Below, piece after piece: positions 1 through 10,780 of a stretch of DNA of 64,000 bases. Under the pieces are notes generated by a model. The model saw nothing but the letters and a program-made list of their open reading frames with translations. It was not told the origin of the DNA and did not search any database. The position numbers and the translations under genes are program-made. The DNA is from Carallia brachiata (Eukaryota; Streptophyta; Magnoliopsida; Malpighiales; Rhizophoraceae): assembly GCA_021464245.1 (NCBI GenBank), contig JADCRB010000018.1, forward strand, positions 2,208,259 to 2,272,258. Direction: 5' to 3'. Each line of letters opens with the position of its first letter. Position 1 is the first letter of the stretch.

Positions 1-129
1 AATCAAGTCAGCAATACTCTCCATACCTCAGTTGGATCTCTGCCATCAGGTGATTCCAACTCAACGGAGCATCAAGCTGCCCAAAATCATGTCGGATGTT
101 ACTCCGCTGTCTCATTTTCATATGAGGAT

Positions 130-834
130 CTCTTGCTGGTGTCCAAGCCCCACAATCGGCTACTGTATGTATCGGGCTATGTGAGAGAATAGAAGGTCCG
201 ACGTATTCTGATCGACGATGGCTCGACAGTCAATATTATCCCAAAATCCACCATAAAGGAGCTCGGCATCAATATTGATGAGTTACCCGACAGTCGCTTG
301 ATAATTCATGGCTTTAATTAAAGAGGACAGAAAGCAATTGAGATGATTCGCTTAGAGTTGATTATCAGTAATCTCACTTCTAGCATTCTATTTTATATGA
401 TTGATACACGTACCACGTATAAGATGCTGCTAGGATGATCGTGGATTAATGGAAATGGAGTTGTGCCCTCAAGCCTACATCAGTGCTTCAAGTACTACAA
501 GAACGGCGTTCAAAAAGTCAATGCCGACTTGAAGCTATTTGATGATGTTGAATCACATTTGGCGGATGCAGTCTTCTACTCCAACACAGACAATCCAGAG
601 ATCGTTTCATCGAAAGCTACCTGGACTGGGGGCATCCAAAAAGAAGGAAAAGCTGTCAAATACTCTATCAATACACAACCTCAGACTCTGACAAATGAAA
701 AGCTGCCACAGCTTGTTGAGCTTCGCCCGCAAGAGGCTGTATCCTCAAGCTCCACTCCGATCCTACGCTACGTGTCAAAGTCACGACGTCCAGAAGGTCA
801 GCCCCCTTTTTGTTATTGTATAAATCCTAAATAG
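130..834 (+). pseudogene. Retrotransposon aspartic protease and protease-RT linker
   Basis: The frame around 190-460 reads ILIDDGSTVNIIP, which corresponds to the active-site region of a retropepsin (normally D-S/T-G-S/A), followed about 70 residues later by a LLG-SWI motif like the family's LLGRxWI. The open frame continues at 463-834 with the PSSLHQCFKYY segment usual after the protease in Tat-like polyproteins. Stops interrupt it near 190, 319 and 436. The active-site serine or threonine is replaced by aspartate (DDG), which would inactivate the enzyme even without the stops. The function was polyprotein processing in the virus-like particle. It is non-functional here. Confidence 0.7.
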
Positions 835-1487
835 GAAGAATGACACAGTCAATCTAAGACAAAAGAACTACACAACTTGAAGGAAACTCACACTCTGCCA
901 ATACCAAAGATTGAGCCGATTTTGTCCTGAAAACCATTAAAAGGCTTCGTTAGACCACTCACGGGAGCAGTTGAAGGCGGCTCACTTCAAGAAAGAATAA
1001 CACATAAAGGATTCGATCCTAATGCATGCAAGCTCTTAGCCAAGGCGGGCTATGACTTCTCAAACTAGAGCACAATGGCTACGCTGTCATCCACACATGA
1101 CACCACTTCTCAATCATCACAGTCCCGACCCGGCTTAGGCTATCAGGAGAAGTCACCTATGCGGATCATGCTAAAGAGCTGAAGCAGAGCAACTGATGTA
1201 CGTGTCATCACCATCACCACCAAACAGGACAGGCCTGTCCAATCAAACAGAGAAGTTGAAGTCAAAATCTCTACATTACACGTCACAATTAGCGAGGAGG
1301 CTGATTCCGACTCATTGGGCGTCGAAGTAAAAGAGGCTCTCTCGGAACTCGAAGATGGTGGTCAGACAACTATTGATGAACTCAAGGAGGTCAATCTTGG
1401 CTCCCTAGAAGATCCCCGACCTACATTTGTAAGTGCTTTATTTACTGCAGAAGAAGAGCAAGAATATGTTCAGGTATTAAGTCAATA

Positions 1488-2354
1488 GTGGACGTGTTCG
1501 CATGGAGTTACAGAGAAATGTCCGGACTTGACCTGAAGATGGCGGTGCATCGTCTAGCAGTAAAGAAGGATGTTTGTTTTGTCAAGCAGTCACAACGACG
1601 GTTCCGCCCGGAACTCATTCCACAAATCGAGGAGGAGGTAAACGAGCTTATCAATGCCGCCTTCATCCTAGAGGTCATCAACCCAACGTGGATTCCCAAC
1701 ATAGTCCTGGTGAGAAAGAAGAATGGATAGTTAAGGGTATGTGTTGACTTTCGAGATCTTAACAAGGCCTATCCGAAAGATGACTTTTCGTTGCCCATAA
1801 TGGATATCACAGTTGATGCAACAACGGGCCACGAAGCATTGTCCTTCATGGATGGTTCTTTAGGCTATAACCAAATCAGAATGGCACCAAAGAATGATGG
1901 GTTGACGGAATTCCGTACCCCAAAAGGTATATACTGTTACAAAGTTATGCTGTTTGGATTAAAAAATGTTGGCGCCACTTATCAGCGTGCCATGCAAAAA
2001 ATTTTTGATGATATGCTGCACAAGATTATAGAATGCTATGTCGATGACTTAGTGGTAAAGACTAAGGAGCGCAAAGATCACCTCGAGGATCTCATGACAG
2101 TGTTTGAAAGATTTCGCAGGCATCAGCTCAAAATAAACCCTCTCAGGTGTGCATTCGGTGTCACCTCAAGAAAGTTTCTTGGATTCGTAGTGCGCATCGT
2201 GGAATCGAAGTTGATCAGTGAAAGGTTGAGCCAATTCAAAAGATGCCTGAACCTAAAAACCTGCACAAGCTGCGAAGTCTACAAGAAAAACTGGCCTACA
2301 TTTGCCGTTTCATCTCTAACTTCGCTAGGAGGTGTCAACCTTTCCATCAGCTGA
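1488..2354 (+). pseudogene. Retrotransposon reverse transcriptase domain
   Basis: Translation shows the RT blocks in order: WIPNIVLVRKKNG, VCVDFRDLNKAYPKDDFSLP, FMDGSLGYNQIRM, FRTPKGIYCYKVMLFGLKN and the catalytic YVDDLVVK, followed by the thumb-side KINPLRCAFG and KFLGF motifs. The catalytic aspartates are intact, but a TAG at 1728-1730 splits the domain just after the KKNG block, and the frame is lost near 2250-2350. The family function is RNA-templated cDNA synthesis primed by a tRNA. The neighbours fit a single ancestral pol polyprotein. Assignment to RT is secure; loss of function is also clear. Confidence 0.92.
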
Positions 2355-2359
2355 TGAAG

Positions 2360-3200
2360 AAGGATGTTAACTTCGAGTGAGACGAAGCTTGCAGCAAAGC
2401 TTTCGAGAGCATAAAGAAGTACCTTTCCAATCCACCAGTCATGGGTGCTCCAATTCAAAAAAAGTCGTTGATTATCTATATTGCAACGTAGAAAACGTCT
2501 TTGAGAGCCTTGCTTGCATAAGAAAATGAGCAGGGAAAGGAAGTTACCTTGTATTACTTGAGTAGAACACTAAATGGTCCAGAGATGAACTACTCACCTA
2601 TCGAGAAGATGTGTCTAGTGTTGTTCTTCGCTATTGATAAGATGAAACACTACATGTAGGTTCACACGGTACGTCTCATTGTTAGAATTGATCTTATCAA
2701 ATATATCTTATCTAGACCAGTCTTGTCTGGACGACTTGCCAAATTGACAGTAATTCTACAAAATTACGACATTGTTTACGTGCCTCAAAAAGCAGTCAAA
2801 GGACAAGCTCTGGCGGACTTCCTTGCAGATTACCCTATCTCGTCCGATTGGAAGTTCACAGATGATCTTCCGGATGAAAAGGTCTTTTACACTGAGACAC
2901 TGCCACCAAGGACGATATTCTTTGATGGTGTAGTAAGGCGAGATGGTGTTGGTGCTGACATAATATTTGTCACTCTTCAACGACAAATACTACTATATGC
3001 TATCATACTTGGTGCGTTACGTCCAAATAATATTGCTGAATACCAGACTTTAATTATTGGTCTTCAAATGGTTGTCGATGTTAAGATTCTAACTATAGAA
3101 GTCCATGGAGTTTCCCAGGTCGTTATCAACCAACTTACAAGGTTGTATGATGTGAAAAAAGAGGACCTTGTGCCTTACCATCAACGTGCTTGACAGCTAA
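2360..3200 (+). pseudogene. Retrotransposon RNase H region, including a second archaeal-type RNase H
   Basis: Bases 2360-2720 hold the decayed connection and first RNase H, recognisable by YYLSRTLNG-like and YSPIEKMCL segments in broken frames. The open frame 2723-3193 starts in the C-terminal end of that domain (LADFLADYP). It then enters a second RNase H with TIFFDGVVRRDGVGA and NNIAEYQTLIIGL, matching the D...E motif layout of the plant-type or archaeal RNase H that Tat elements acquired. The first catalytic aspartate (FFDG) and the glutamate (AEYQ) are visible. The frame ends at a TGA at 3191-3193, where the family normally continues. The product would remove RNA from the RNA:cDNA hybrid. 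Confidence 0.8.
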
Positions 3201-3499
3201 TGGATGAATTTGAAAGTATCACCTTGGAGCATGTGCCTCAACGAGAAAATACTCAGGTAGACACTTTAACTAACCTTGCCACTTCTCTTGTAAAGTCATA
3301 AATCTAGGATACAGTTGTTGCCGTATGCCAGAAATGGATCGTGCCACAAAAGGATGAAAAAGCTACAGCAACTAACACTGTATCGGTACGTCTCGCGAAG
3401 GACGAGGATTGGTGTCAACCAATCATTGACTACCTACAGCACGGGAAGCTGCCCTAAGATCGTCATCATAAGACAGAAATTCAATAACGAGCTCTCTGA

Positions 3500-4664
3500 T
3501 TCATATATCTCAAGGATGCTCTGTATCGAAAGTCTTTTGATGGAGTTTTATTTCGCTGCCTAGGCGATGAAGAGGCAAAACAAGTTCTCGCTGAAGCACA
3601 TTCTGGTGTTTGTGGCGGACATCAATTAGGGTCTAAGTTGCACTTTCAGCTCAAAAGGATGAGATACTATTGGCTAATCATAGTACGTGATTCCATTGAG
3701 TTTGCTAAAACTTGTCAAACTTGTCAATTTCATGCCAATTACATACATCAACCACCAGAGCCACTGCATCTAATTGTCTCATCTTGGCCCTTTGAAGCTT
3801 GGGGTCTCGACTTAGTGGAGCCTTTGCCAAAGTTGTCCCTAGGCCACCTCTACATTCTCACAGCAACAGATTATTTCTCAAAATGGGCCGAAGAGATTCC
3901 ACTAAGGGAAGTAAAGAAGGAACATGTCAACTACATCCAGACTCATCTGATATATCGCTATGAAGTTCCTCTGTTCATCATCACTGATAACAACAAGCAA
4001 TTCTACAACAGCTTGATGGAACAGCTTGATGGACAAGCTTTGCGAGAAGTTCAAATTCAAGCAGTACAAATCATCCATGTACAATGCCTCGTCTAACGGT
4101 TTGGCTAAAGCATCCAGCAAGACCTTGTGTAATCTATTGCGGAAGATAGTCTCTAAATCGAAAAGAGATTGGCATGATAGAATTCCGGAGGCATTATGAG
4201 CATATCGCACAACTTACCGGACCCCAACACAGGCGACGTCGTACTCACTTGTCTATAGTGTTGAAGCAATATTGTTGTTGGAAACACAAATTCTATCTCT
4301 GCACATGGTTGTTCTGGAAGGACTCATATAGAAGGAGAATGCTCGCATACGTCTGGATGAGTTAGAAGCCTTTGATGAAAGGAGACTCGAAGAACAATAG
4401 CAACTTGAGTGCTACCAAGCCCGGCTCACCAACACGTTCAACTGTAGAGTCCACTCTCGATCTTTTCAAGTCGGAAACCTTATTCTTGCAGTACGACGAC
4501 CCATCAACTTGAATCACCGGCCTGGTGACAAGCTTATTTCCAAATGGGACGAGCCATACTTAGTACATGAGGCCTATACCCATAACGCTTACATGCTGTC
4601 AGACTAAGAAGGTGTCCGAATTGGCCTGATCAATGGTAAATTTCTGAAACAGTATTACGTGTAA
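3500..4664 (+). pseudogene. Retrotransposon integrase, catalytic glutamate lost
   Basis: The zinc-binding N-terminal part reads through HSGVCGGH...MRYYW and CQTCQFH (HHCC pattern). The catalytic core has WGLDLVEPLPK (first Asp) and FIITDNNKQFYN (second Asp). After a frame change near 4060, the NGLAEA-type block reads NGLAKAS, so the third catalytic residue (Glu) is Lys. The C-terminal part (VGNLILAVRRPINL, GDKLISKWDEPYLV) continues in broken frames to a TAA at 4662-4664. At least one TAG (around 4398-4400) and frameshifts are present. The role was cDNA insertion into the host genome. The missing Glu and the stops show inactivity. Confidence 0.87.
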
Positions 4665-4719
4665 ATATGTTAAAAAAAGGAAAATAAAAAAAATCAAAAA
4701 ATAAAAAAAAAAGTTCGAA

Positions 4720-5045
4720 AGTCCCGATCTGAAAGTCCAAGCGAAAGTCCAAAACACGAAAGTCCAAGCCCAAACACTTGAGCCCAAATCAGAAAACTCA
4801 AGCCCAACTCCAAAGCCTAAAAACCAAGCCCAAGTTCAAAAGCCCAAACACTTGAGCCCAAATCCAAAAGCCCAAAACCTGAAAACCAAGTCCAGGAAAA
4901 CCAAACACTCAACCCCAAAACCAAAAAACCAAGTCCAATCCATAACCCAAACACTTGAGTCCAAATCTAGAAGCTCAAGCACAGATCCAAAACCTGAAAG
5001 CTTAAATCCAAATCCAAAATCCAAACACTCAACATCTAGTCCAAC
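4720..5045 (+). repeat. Degenerate C/A-rich tandem repeat downstream of pol
   Basis: The stretch is built from imperfect repeats of a motif like 'aagcccaaacacttgagccc', with blocks such as 'ccaaatccaaaagccc' recurring many times. The + strand is nearly free of G-rich runs and strongly biased to A and C. Short open frames on both strands here are by-products of the repeat and have proline/lysine- or phenylalanine/glycine-rich pseudo-proteins. Low-complexity tandem DNA between pol and the extra ORF is common in Tat elements; I infer it is part of the element. Confidence 0.7.
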
Positions 5046-5084
5046 TTCTGGTCCGCATGAATATAAACTGTAAACGGCCCAAAA

Positions 5085-5094
5085 TATATAAAAG
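5085..5094 (+). promoter_or_regulatory. TATA-like box upstream of the WOX-like frame
   Basis: The motif tatataaaag lies about 90 bases before the ATG at 5182 and in the same orientation as the homeodomain frame. Spacing fits a start site near 5115-5125 and a short leader. This is the only good TATA match close upstream, but the region is AT-rich, so chance occurrence is possible. If real, the extra ORF was transcribed from its own internal promoter. Confidence 0.4.
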
Positions 5095-5181
5095 CAATCG
5101 TGAGTTTGAGTCTGAGTCTCTGCTTCAATCTCGCTTTAGTCTTCCCTACATATTAAACTTTTACTCCTCTGCAGCAGAAAA

Positions 5182-5785
5182 ATGGAGCCATCTGCAGAAC
5201 AATAGGTTAAGGAAGAAGAAAGGTCACCCCAAAAAAGATGGCACCCAACTATAGCGCAACTGCAAATTTTTGAGGAGTTTTTCTACAACAATGGAGGAAT
5301 TATCCCTAACTCATCACAAATTCTCCAACTTGTCTCACGACTACACCCGCTAGGGGTAGTCGAAGGAAAAAATGTATATTTTTGGTTCCAGAATTGGAGA
5401 AACAGGGAGAGAGCGGCGCTGAGAGATGCTATTTCCAAAACAAAGCATGTTGTTTCTATAGTAGATCTCACCAGTACAGTTTTACCCTCAAATGAAGTAG
5501 GCCCGAGTTCTACCACTACAATGGTCTCTCCACGGTATGTTGATCAAAGTCGTAGTTTATGGGAGCATGCATACTGCTCCTAGTGGTTTTACGGAATCAG
5601 CCAAGGGTTCATCCCTCGTAGGTACTTAAGTTCAGGAGAAACTTTTCTAACAGAAAGAAGCTATTCCGGAATATTTCGGCAATATCAACCAGTCGGAAGG
5701 CTCCAGAAACGTCAACATCATCGACCCACCAGACGAGGCCAGGCTTGACTTGGAGTTGCGCCTTGAGCCCCGCCAGGACCACTGA
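5182..5785 (+). pseudogene. WUSCHEL/WOX-type homeodomain ORF carried in the retrotransposon
   Basis: From the ATG at 5182 the frame encodes a short leader, a TAG at 5203-5205, then a 65-residue segment at 5236-5430. It begins RWHPT, contains a three-helix pattern, and ends with VEGKNVYFWFQNWRNRER. The WFQN core and the EGKNV-(F/Y)-(Y/F)WFQN context are the hallmark of plant WOX homeodomains, which are longer than the usual 60 residues. The frame stays open to TAG at 5581. A different frame (5651-5785) then encodes a tail with LDLELRL, an EAR-type repression motif. So at least one stop and one frameshift interrupt it. It sits between pol and the likely 3' LTR, in sense. WOX proteins are DNA-binding regulators of stem-cell fate; whether this one ever bound DNA is inference. 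Confidence 0.78.
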
Positions 5786-5822
5786 CAAGATAAGGTGCAA
5801 CAACTTTAGCAGCACACGGTAA

Positions 5823-6560
5823 CGACTTTTATTATGCTCGTCAGCCGCTGCCTCTCTTGTCTTTTATGCGAGAAAGGGACGTGGAGAACCCTACTAGATT
5901 CTACGTATTTTCTTTTAGCTTTTAAAAAAAAAAACTCTCTTTGGTGTATGTATATATATCCTGCATGCCCGAATCATAACACTTACCCCCTCAGCTCTTC
6001 TTTTTCTCAGAAAGAAAATGGCTAGTCTCTACACTTGTCTCAGGAAGTTCTTTGATTAAGAAGTTGGAGGCACACGAGCTAAGAAGAGAAGGAGTAGTCT
6101 TTCTCGAGGGATCCCTAAAAGCTCTTCAAACTTAATCTCCAACACCATTGGTGTCATGGAGTTCCAACCACCCTCCTTATTTCACATCTATTGCAGCGAG
6201 CCAAGAAGTTGTGATCGTTCTCCTGGATTTATAGATGCAGCAACGTATAAGGAAGTTCCAACTACTCTCTTTATGCCGAAGTAGACTCGAAGATTATCAC
6301 TATAGTCAATCTCCCTGTGGGTTTGCCTTGTTGTTCCACGGTCCTGGACCTTCTTCATTGGGAGGTTCAAGTTTTTTGTCTACCGGATCATCCTCACCGG
6401 AGCTATGGAACTTCAAGATATATAATAAATCATTTGCGAGCTATGGAAGCTCGATGTCACCTAGAGCCAAAATGTCAATTTCTATATTGGCTGGAAGGCT
6501 AACTTCCTCAAGATCATATTAGTTTTCATTGCGATCCAACAATAGTTAGGCACAGTCAAA
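5823..6560 (+). other. Unrecognised internal region of the retrotransposon
   Basis: No domain is recognised here. Several short sense frames occur, for example 6156-6284 (42 codons, starting MEFQPPSLF) and 6235-6522 (serine/glycine-rich, containing SPELWNFKIY). Codon-like composition and the sense orientation leave open that this is the decayed second exon or second extra ORF of the element. It may equally be non-coding LTR-proximal sequence. No splice-site pair could be fixed by eye. Confidence 0.35.
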
Positions 6561-6599
6561 GTTAGAAGACTTCAACAGTCAAGGTTCATCAAAACATCT

Positions 6600-7477
6600 C
6601 AAGTTTTAAACTAGACTTTAAGACTCGGTTTGGATCACGTTCGCAAAGTTCCTCATTATTGATCCTTGAAGTAGAGGCATTTGTAAACGTGCTAAAAAAA
6701 AGTCAACTTCTAGAATGGTCGGCGTTACCGACACGACAACGCCAACCCAAATTGGCCACCAACCATTTGGTTGGTGGCAACCATGTTAAAAGGGGGGTGG
6801 AGAGCCTATAAATAGGCCCTCCAGCCCCTAGTTCAAAATATATTCAGAAAATTTATAAACAGAAAAACAGCGAGAACTTGAGAGAAAAATTTTTTTTTGA
6901 AAATCTCATAAGAAAATTTCTCTTTTTCTTACGTTTTTTTACTCAGTTGTATACTCACCTAACTTCTTTTTTAGAGATATTTCAGGTATAAACCCCAAAA
7001 AATTTATTGTATCAATTTCTAAGTTTATTTTTGGGTTTTATATTCTCCGATTGCTCTAGATCTGAATTTGTGAGAATATAGATTTAAAAATATTAAAATA
7101 TTACAAATCCGATTGAGATCGAGTCTCATACAGTTCTCAGTAAAGTCCAAGCAGTTCATCCGAAAATAAGTCCCTTCGACCCTCGGTGAAATCAAGCCAG
7201 ATCGAGTCATATCAGGTCTCTGCAGTTCTTAACTGTAGTCTAAACGTCTATATCAGATCCAGTTTCCGTAGTACCCAGTTCAAGATAAAGCTGTGAAATT
7301 ATTTCTGTCAAGATCAAGCTCGTGCAACCCTTGACAGAGCCACGAAGGAACACTAATCGGAGGATCTACGAAGATCAACCCCACATATATTTTCTTTTAT
7401 TTTAAATTTTTATTTGCAATTTGTAATTTATATTTTTAAGTCTAACTGTTGCAGGCTCGAGATTTACGCCCGTTACA
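6600..7477 (+). repeat. Probable 3' LTR of the Tat-like element
   Basis: The stretch has LTR-like architecture: a G-rich tract (ttaaaaggggggtgg) and a TATA box at about 6807, a GC-flanked context (cctataaataggcc), a following leader-like U5 region, and a TACA end near 7477. The left edge cannot be fixed because the other LTR is outside the window and no clear TG start next to a polypurine tract stands out. Confidence 0.5.
6807..6814 (+). promoter_or_regulatory. TATA box in the probable LTR
   Basis: The motif tataaata is embedded in gcctataaataggcc, which is a short palindrome-like context often seen at LTR promoters. It lies about 670 bases before the presumed LTR end. It would drive the genomic RNA in a 5' LTR and read out into flanking DNA from a 3' LTR. 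Confidence 0.55.
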
Positions 7478-8326
7478 CTAAAATGATAACTAGAGCAAAG
7501 AATTGTAATGTGCTGGTGGTAATCTAGCGTGCTTTCTTCTACATAATTTAGGTTTGAGTTCCAATGATAGAGATCGAAAGTTTTGACTTTCAAATTTAGA
7601 TTGACCATGTATGCACGCCACTAGTTCTAAATTCAGCAATTACTGTGATCAGGTCGCGAACACCTACTAAGCCTAATAGTACTCAAGTGGTAGATCCTTT
7701 CTTATGAGTTGAGTTGAATGATGCATATAAATGAGGATGCTCTAACCTCGGCCTACAGATCTGCTAACTGATATACCCACAATGAATTTTTTTTATGCTT
7801 TAAAAAAAAAAAACTGGAATAATTAAAATGGCTGTGACAGGCATTGGGTCATATGTTATTTAATTTGGAGATGGATGGATTACTAGAAACATTGTATTGC
7901 ACAAGCAGGCCTAGATTTTATTTTAATGTCGTTTTAAAATGTCCAAAAAAAAAAAAAGACATGTTAAGTATCTCTTGTTGTTTAAATAATTTGTTCATAA
8001 CATAATATTATGTGTTTAATTTTGAATAACACTGGGTGACGTCACTTATATAATTTTAAAGTCGTTACACAGTTTATCTATTTTTTATTATTCTATAAAT
8101 TCAATTATTTAATGACTCATGCCACCTTTTAACTAAATTAAAGTTATCTAAATAAAATCACTAATTTTTTTATTTTAAACTACATACAAAATTCAGCTCC
8201 ATCAGATATTAAAAAAAAAAAACAAAACAAAGCAAAAAAGTTTGAAATGTGAAAATGAGAAACCATCTTTGGTCGAATAATGGGCAAATTAGTCTAATGA
8301 AATTAAAAAAGAAAAAAGAAGATTCT
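7478..8326. other. AT-rich intergenic DNA
   Basis: I see no gene, RNA or clear repeat boundary in this stretch. It contains several A runs of 10-13 bases and short broken frames only. It separates the retrotransposon from the hAT-like element that starts at 8335. Confidence 0.5.
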
Positions 8327-8559
8327 ATTTAATGCAAGGTTGTCAGAACTGGACCGGATATCAAACCGAAAACATTAGTGGGTTAAGGTTCAACCGGTTG
8401 AACCGGTATTTAATCATATATATAAAATAGTAGTCAAATCATAGATCTACAGATCTATGTTCCATTCATAAATGGAATTGGCACTATACATAGTCTGAGT
8501 GTTTAACTATTTAGATTCATTATCAAGATCAGGAGCCCTAGACATGGGAACTATACAAG

Positions 8560-9870
8560 GAGTCCAAAATGAGTTTATTGATTTGGGGAGCATCTATTTC
8601 TGATGTAGAAACAGATGATATTTCTAATTCCTCTAAGGCTTGAATGGTTTTAGAAGACGATGTAGTTGGTAGTCCAAGCCTAACAGGAGTGTCAAAGACA
8701 ACTTTAGAACTAGAGGATTCTGTTGATCCTAAAGATTAAAGCTGTTGTTTAATGGAATCCAGGAAACTGGTTTTATCATCATGAAATTGTTTTTTATTGG
8801 AAGATGAAACTTCAAAAGGTTTAAAAACAGGGTTCTTATTTATCCGAACTGTTGAAAAATCAGTCGAAAATCCAGTTTTGGAAATTTGTTTCTCAATTCT
8901 GGTTAACTGATTACTAATAGTCTGTAAATTAACATTAAAAAAATTATTTTGTTCAATCAAACTCTTTAGATTCTTATCTTCAGAGTTTGTTGGGATTTTA
9001 TAAGGAGAGGCTTCGATTGAAACTTCACCTTGTTTAAAAGAACATTTCCTTGGAGGAAGGTGTTCAGACTGAATCTGTTTTCCCTCAACTTCCCAAACTG
9101 GAAGTGTTTTTTGTTTAGAAATGGGATTAATGGTCTTAAAAAATAAATTATTTGGTTTTTGCAAAATATCATCAGGCCATTCAAAATATGGAGATTCCTT
9201 TTTCCATTCGTCTGACGTGGAAGTATGATATTCAAACCAATCAAAAAATGGAATATGAATTTTATGGGTTTCAAGAAATGCATAAAATGTTTTTTTGTAA
9301 ATCAGGCAGAATATGTTTAAACTGCATGAAAAACCATTTTCTCATTTCTTCGTTTTTATTAGAATAAAAATCCTTTCTTAAAAAGGTTTTATCAAGAACA
9401 AATTCTTTTTCAAGAACGTTCAAAACATTTTTTGTGATTGCTGAATATGTTGGAGAAGTTGGTTGAGAAGGAGGACTATCCTGGACAACCGATTTTACTG
9501 GTTTAGATGATTCACTCGTTTCATAAACAGAGTGAGGAATACTGGTAGAGTAATTAGCATGTTTAAAACGTGGATTAGGCAATTATGATGTAGAGTGTCA
9601 TGGTTTTGTAACAGGAATGTTTATGACAGAAAGAATCTGTGAAACATTACCTATGTTTATTGTGGAAAAAGAATATTCAGAAAACCTCGAACTAACAGAT
9701 CTAGGAATCCTGTCAAATTTTAAAGTGACTTTACCATCACTGAATTGTTTAATCTGGACTATGTCTGGGTTTATCTCAGGAGGAGGTAATTCTGCCGGTG
9801 GGGCAGCTTCTTGTAATGTCCATTCTTCTATAAAAGTGATATCTTTCCATTTGATGGGTTTAGGAATCTG
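8560..9870 (-). pseudogene. Caulimovirid-like polyprotein segment downstream of the movement protein
   Basis: On the minus strand this stretch is nearly open in two or three frames. It begins near 9870 (KPIKWKDITFIEEW), goes through a serine/proline-rich segment at 9582-9480 (starting MPNPRFKHAN), a segment with FFDWFEYHTS near 9240, and a C-terminal part (8736-9164) that includes LTRIEKQISK, a likely coiled coil. It ends at a TAG near 8542. I do not recognise a catalytic motif. Position after the movement-protein region in the same strand suggests the middle of the same polyprotein. Frameshifts near 9270 and stops at about 9585 break it. Confidence 0.5.
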
Positions 9871-9915
9871 AACATAAGACCTTGTGAGATCTGTTTGTAT
9901 CAGAAGGGTTTCTCT

Positions 9916-10579
9916 TTAAGCAGACTTTTGAAAATGTTTAGTAGGAGTGAATGCATATGTCATGAGTTTATAATGAATGCGAAACATTAATGCAACTGGA
10001 ATGGAACCATGAAGCATGTGATAATTATGTGTTTTTATTTGCAAAACTGCAGATTTTAAAATGTGTTTATCATTAAGAGAAATAGCCAAGTCAGGATAAC
10101 AATCAAAAGAGATTGGTCCAGTGTTTAAAGTGGATTCAACCGTTCCAAGCAAAGAATCTTGAAATTTTTTTAATGTCTAGCATCCCTAAGGACTGCAAGG
10201 ATAGAAGTATCTAATCCTTCACGAGTAAGGGGTCGAAAAGCGACTTGAATAAGTCCAATGTGGATATACTCAAAGCCTTTGGATTTATGTTGTTTAAGTG
10301 ACTCAGAAGTCAAAAGAGAAATTTCTTTTATTGAGTCCGAAAGAGGAATGTCTCTCTCTTCAGTTTAATATGAAGATTAGTTTTAAAAGTAAGTTTAGCA
10401 AAGATAGATTTAGACAGATGATAAATCTGATTTGGTTTAACACGAGGTATTTCCCAATTATCAATATTTTTAAAATTTTCATATGTCATTTCTTCTCGAT
10501 TTACTACTCTACGGATCTCAGAGGAGTCTGAAGTAGAAGAGTTTGAGGAAGAAGTGGATCTACAGAAATTTGGATCCAT
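9916..10579 (-). pseudogene. Movement-protein-like region of the caulimovirid relic
   Basis: An ATG at 10579 (minus strand) opens a serine-rich N-terminus followed by a segment with NWEIPRVKPNQIYHL. After a frame break near 10330-10150 the frame 10152-9916 carries LGTVESTLNTGPISFDCYP, then ALMFRIHYKLM. This spacing and wording resemble the core of plant viral movement proteins of the 30K type found in caulimovirids. Such proteins carry virus between cells through plasmodesmata. The start is chosen because it is the first ATG after the primer-binding site. The copy is broken and cannot make a full protein. Identification is by motif style, not by a search. Confidence 0.55.
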
Positions 10580-10780
10580 GTTTAAAAATAATATGGATGT
10601 TGTTTATGATAGACTACTCCAGGTTATACCCTTGCAGCACACAAACTGATTGCCCTGTACGTCGGGACTTACTGATGCTTACCTCTGCACCAGGTTCAAT
10701 TGGAATCTAGTCTGACTCACAACCAAAATCCAAACTATTTAAAAATAGAATAAATTTCTACAGATCTACAACCTTCCTTG

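Larger units (their letters stand above)
1..7477 (+). mobile_element. Degenerate Ty3/gypsy LTR retrotransposon, Tat-like lineage (3' part)
   Basis: The + strand shows, in order, an aspartic protease, reverse transcriptase, a first RNase H, a second (archaeal-type) RNase H and an integrase, then a long non-pol stretch and a likely LTR. Protease-RT-RH-INT is the Ty3/gypsy order. A second RNase H and a long region with extra ORFs before the 3' LTR are typical of the Tat lineage. Every domain carries stop codons or frameshifts, so the copy is dead. The gag region and 5' LTR lie outside the window, so LTR age and target-site duplication cannot be read. The right edge is placed at a TACA end at about 7477 and is approximate. 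Confidence 0.85.

Noticed and set aside
5283..5516. Minus-strand 77-codon frame over the homeodomain
   Set aside because: It is antisense to the WOX-type homeodomain, which explains its openness.
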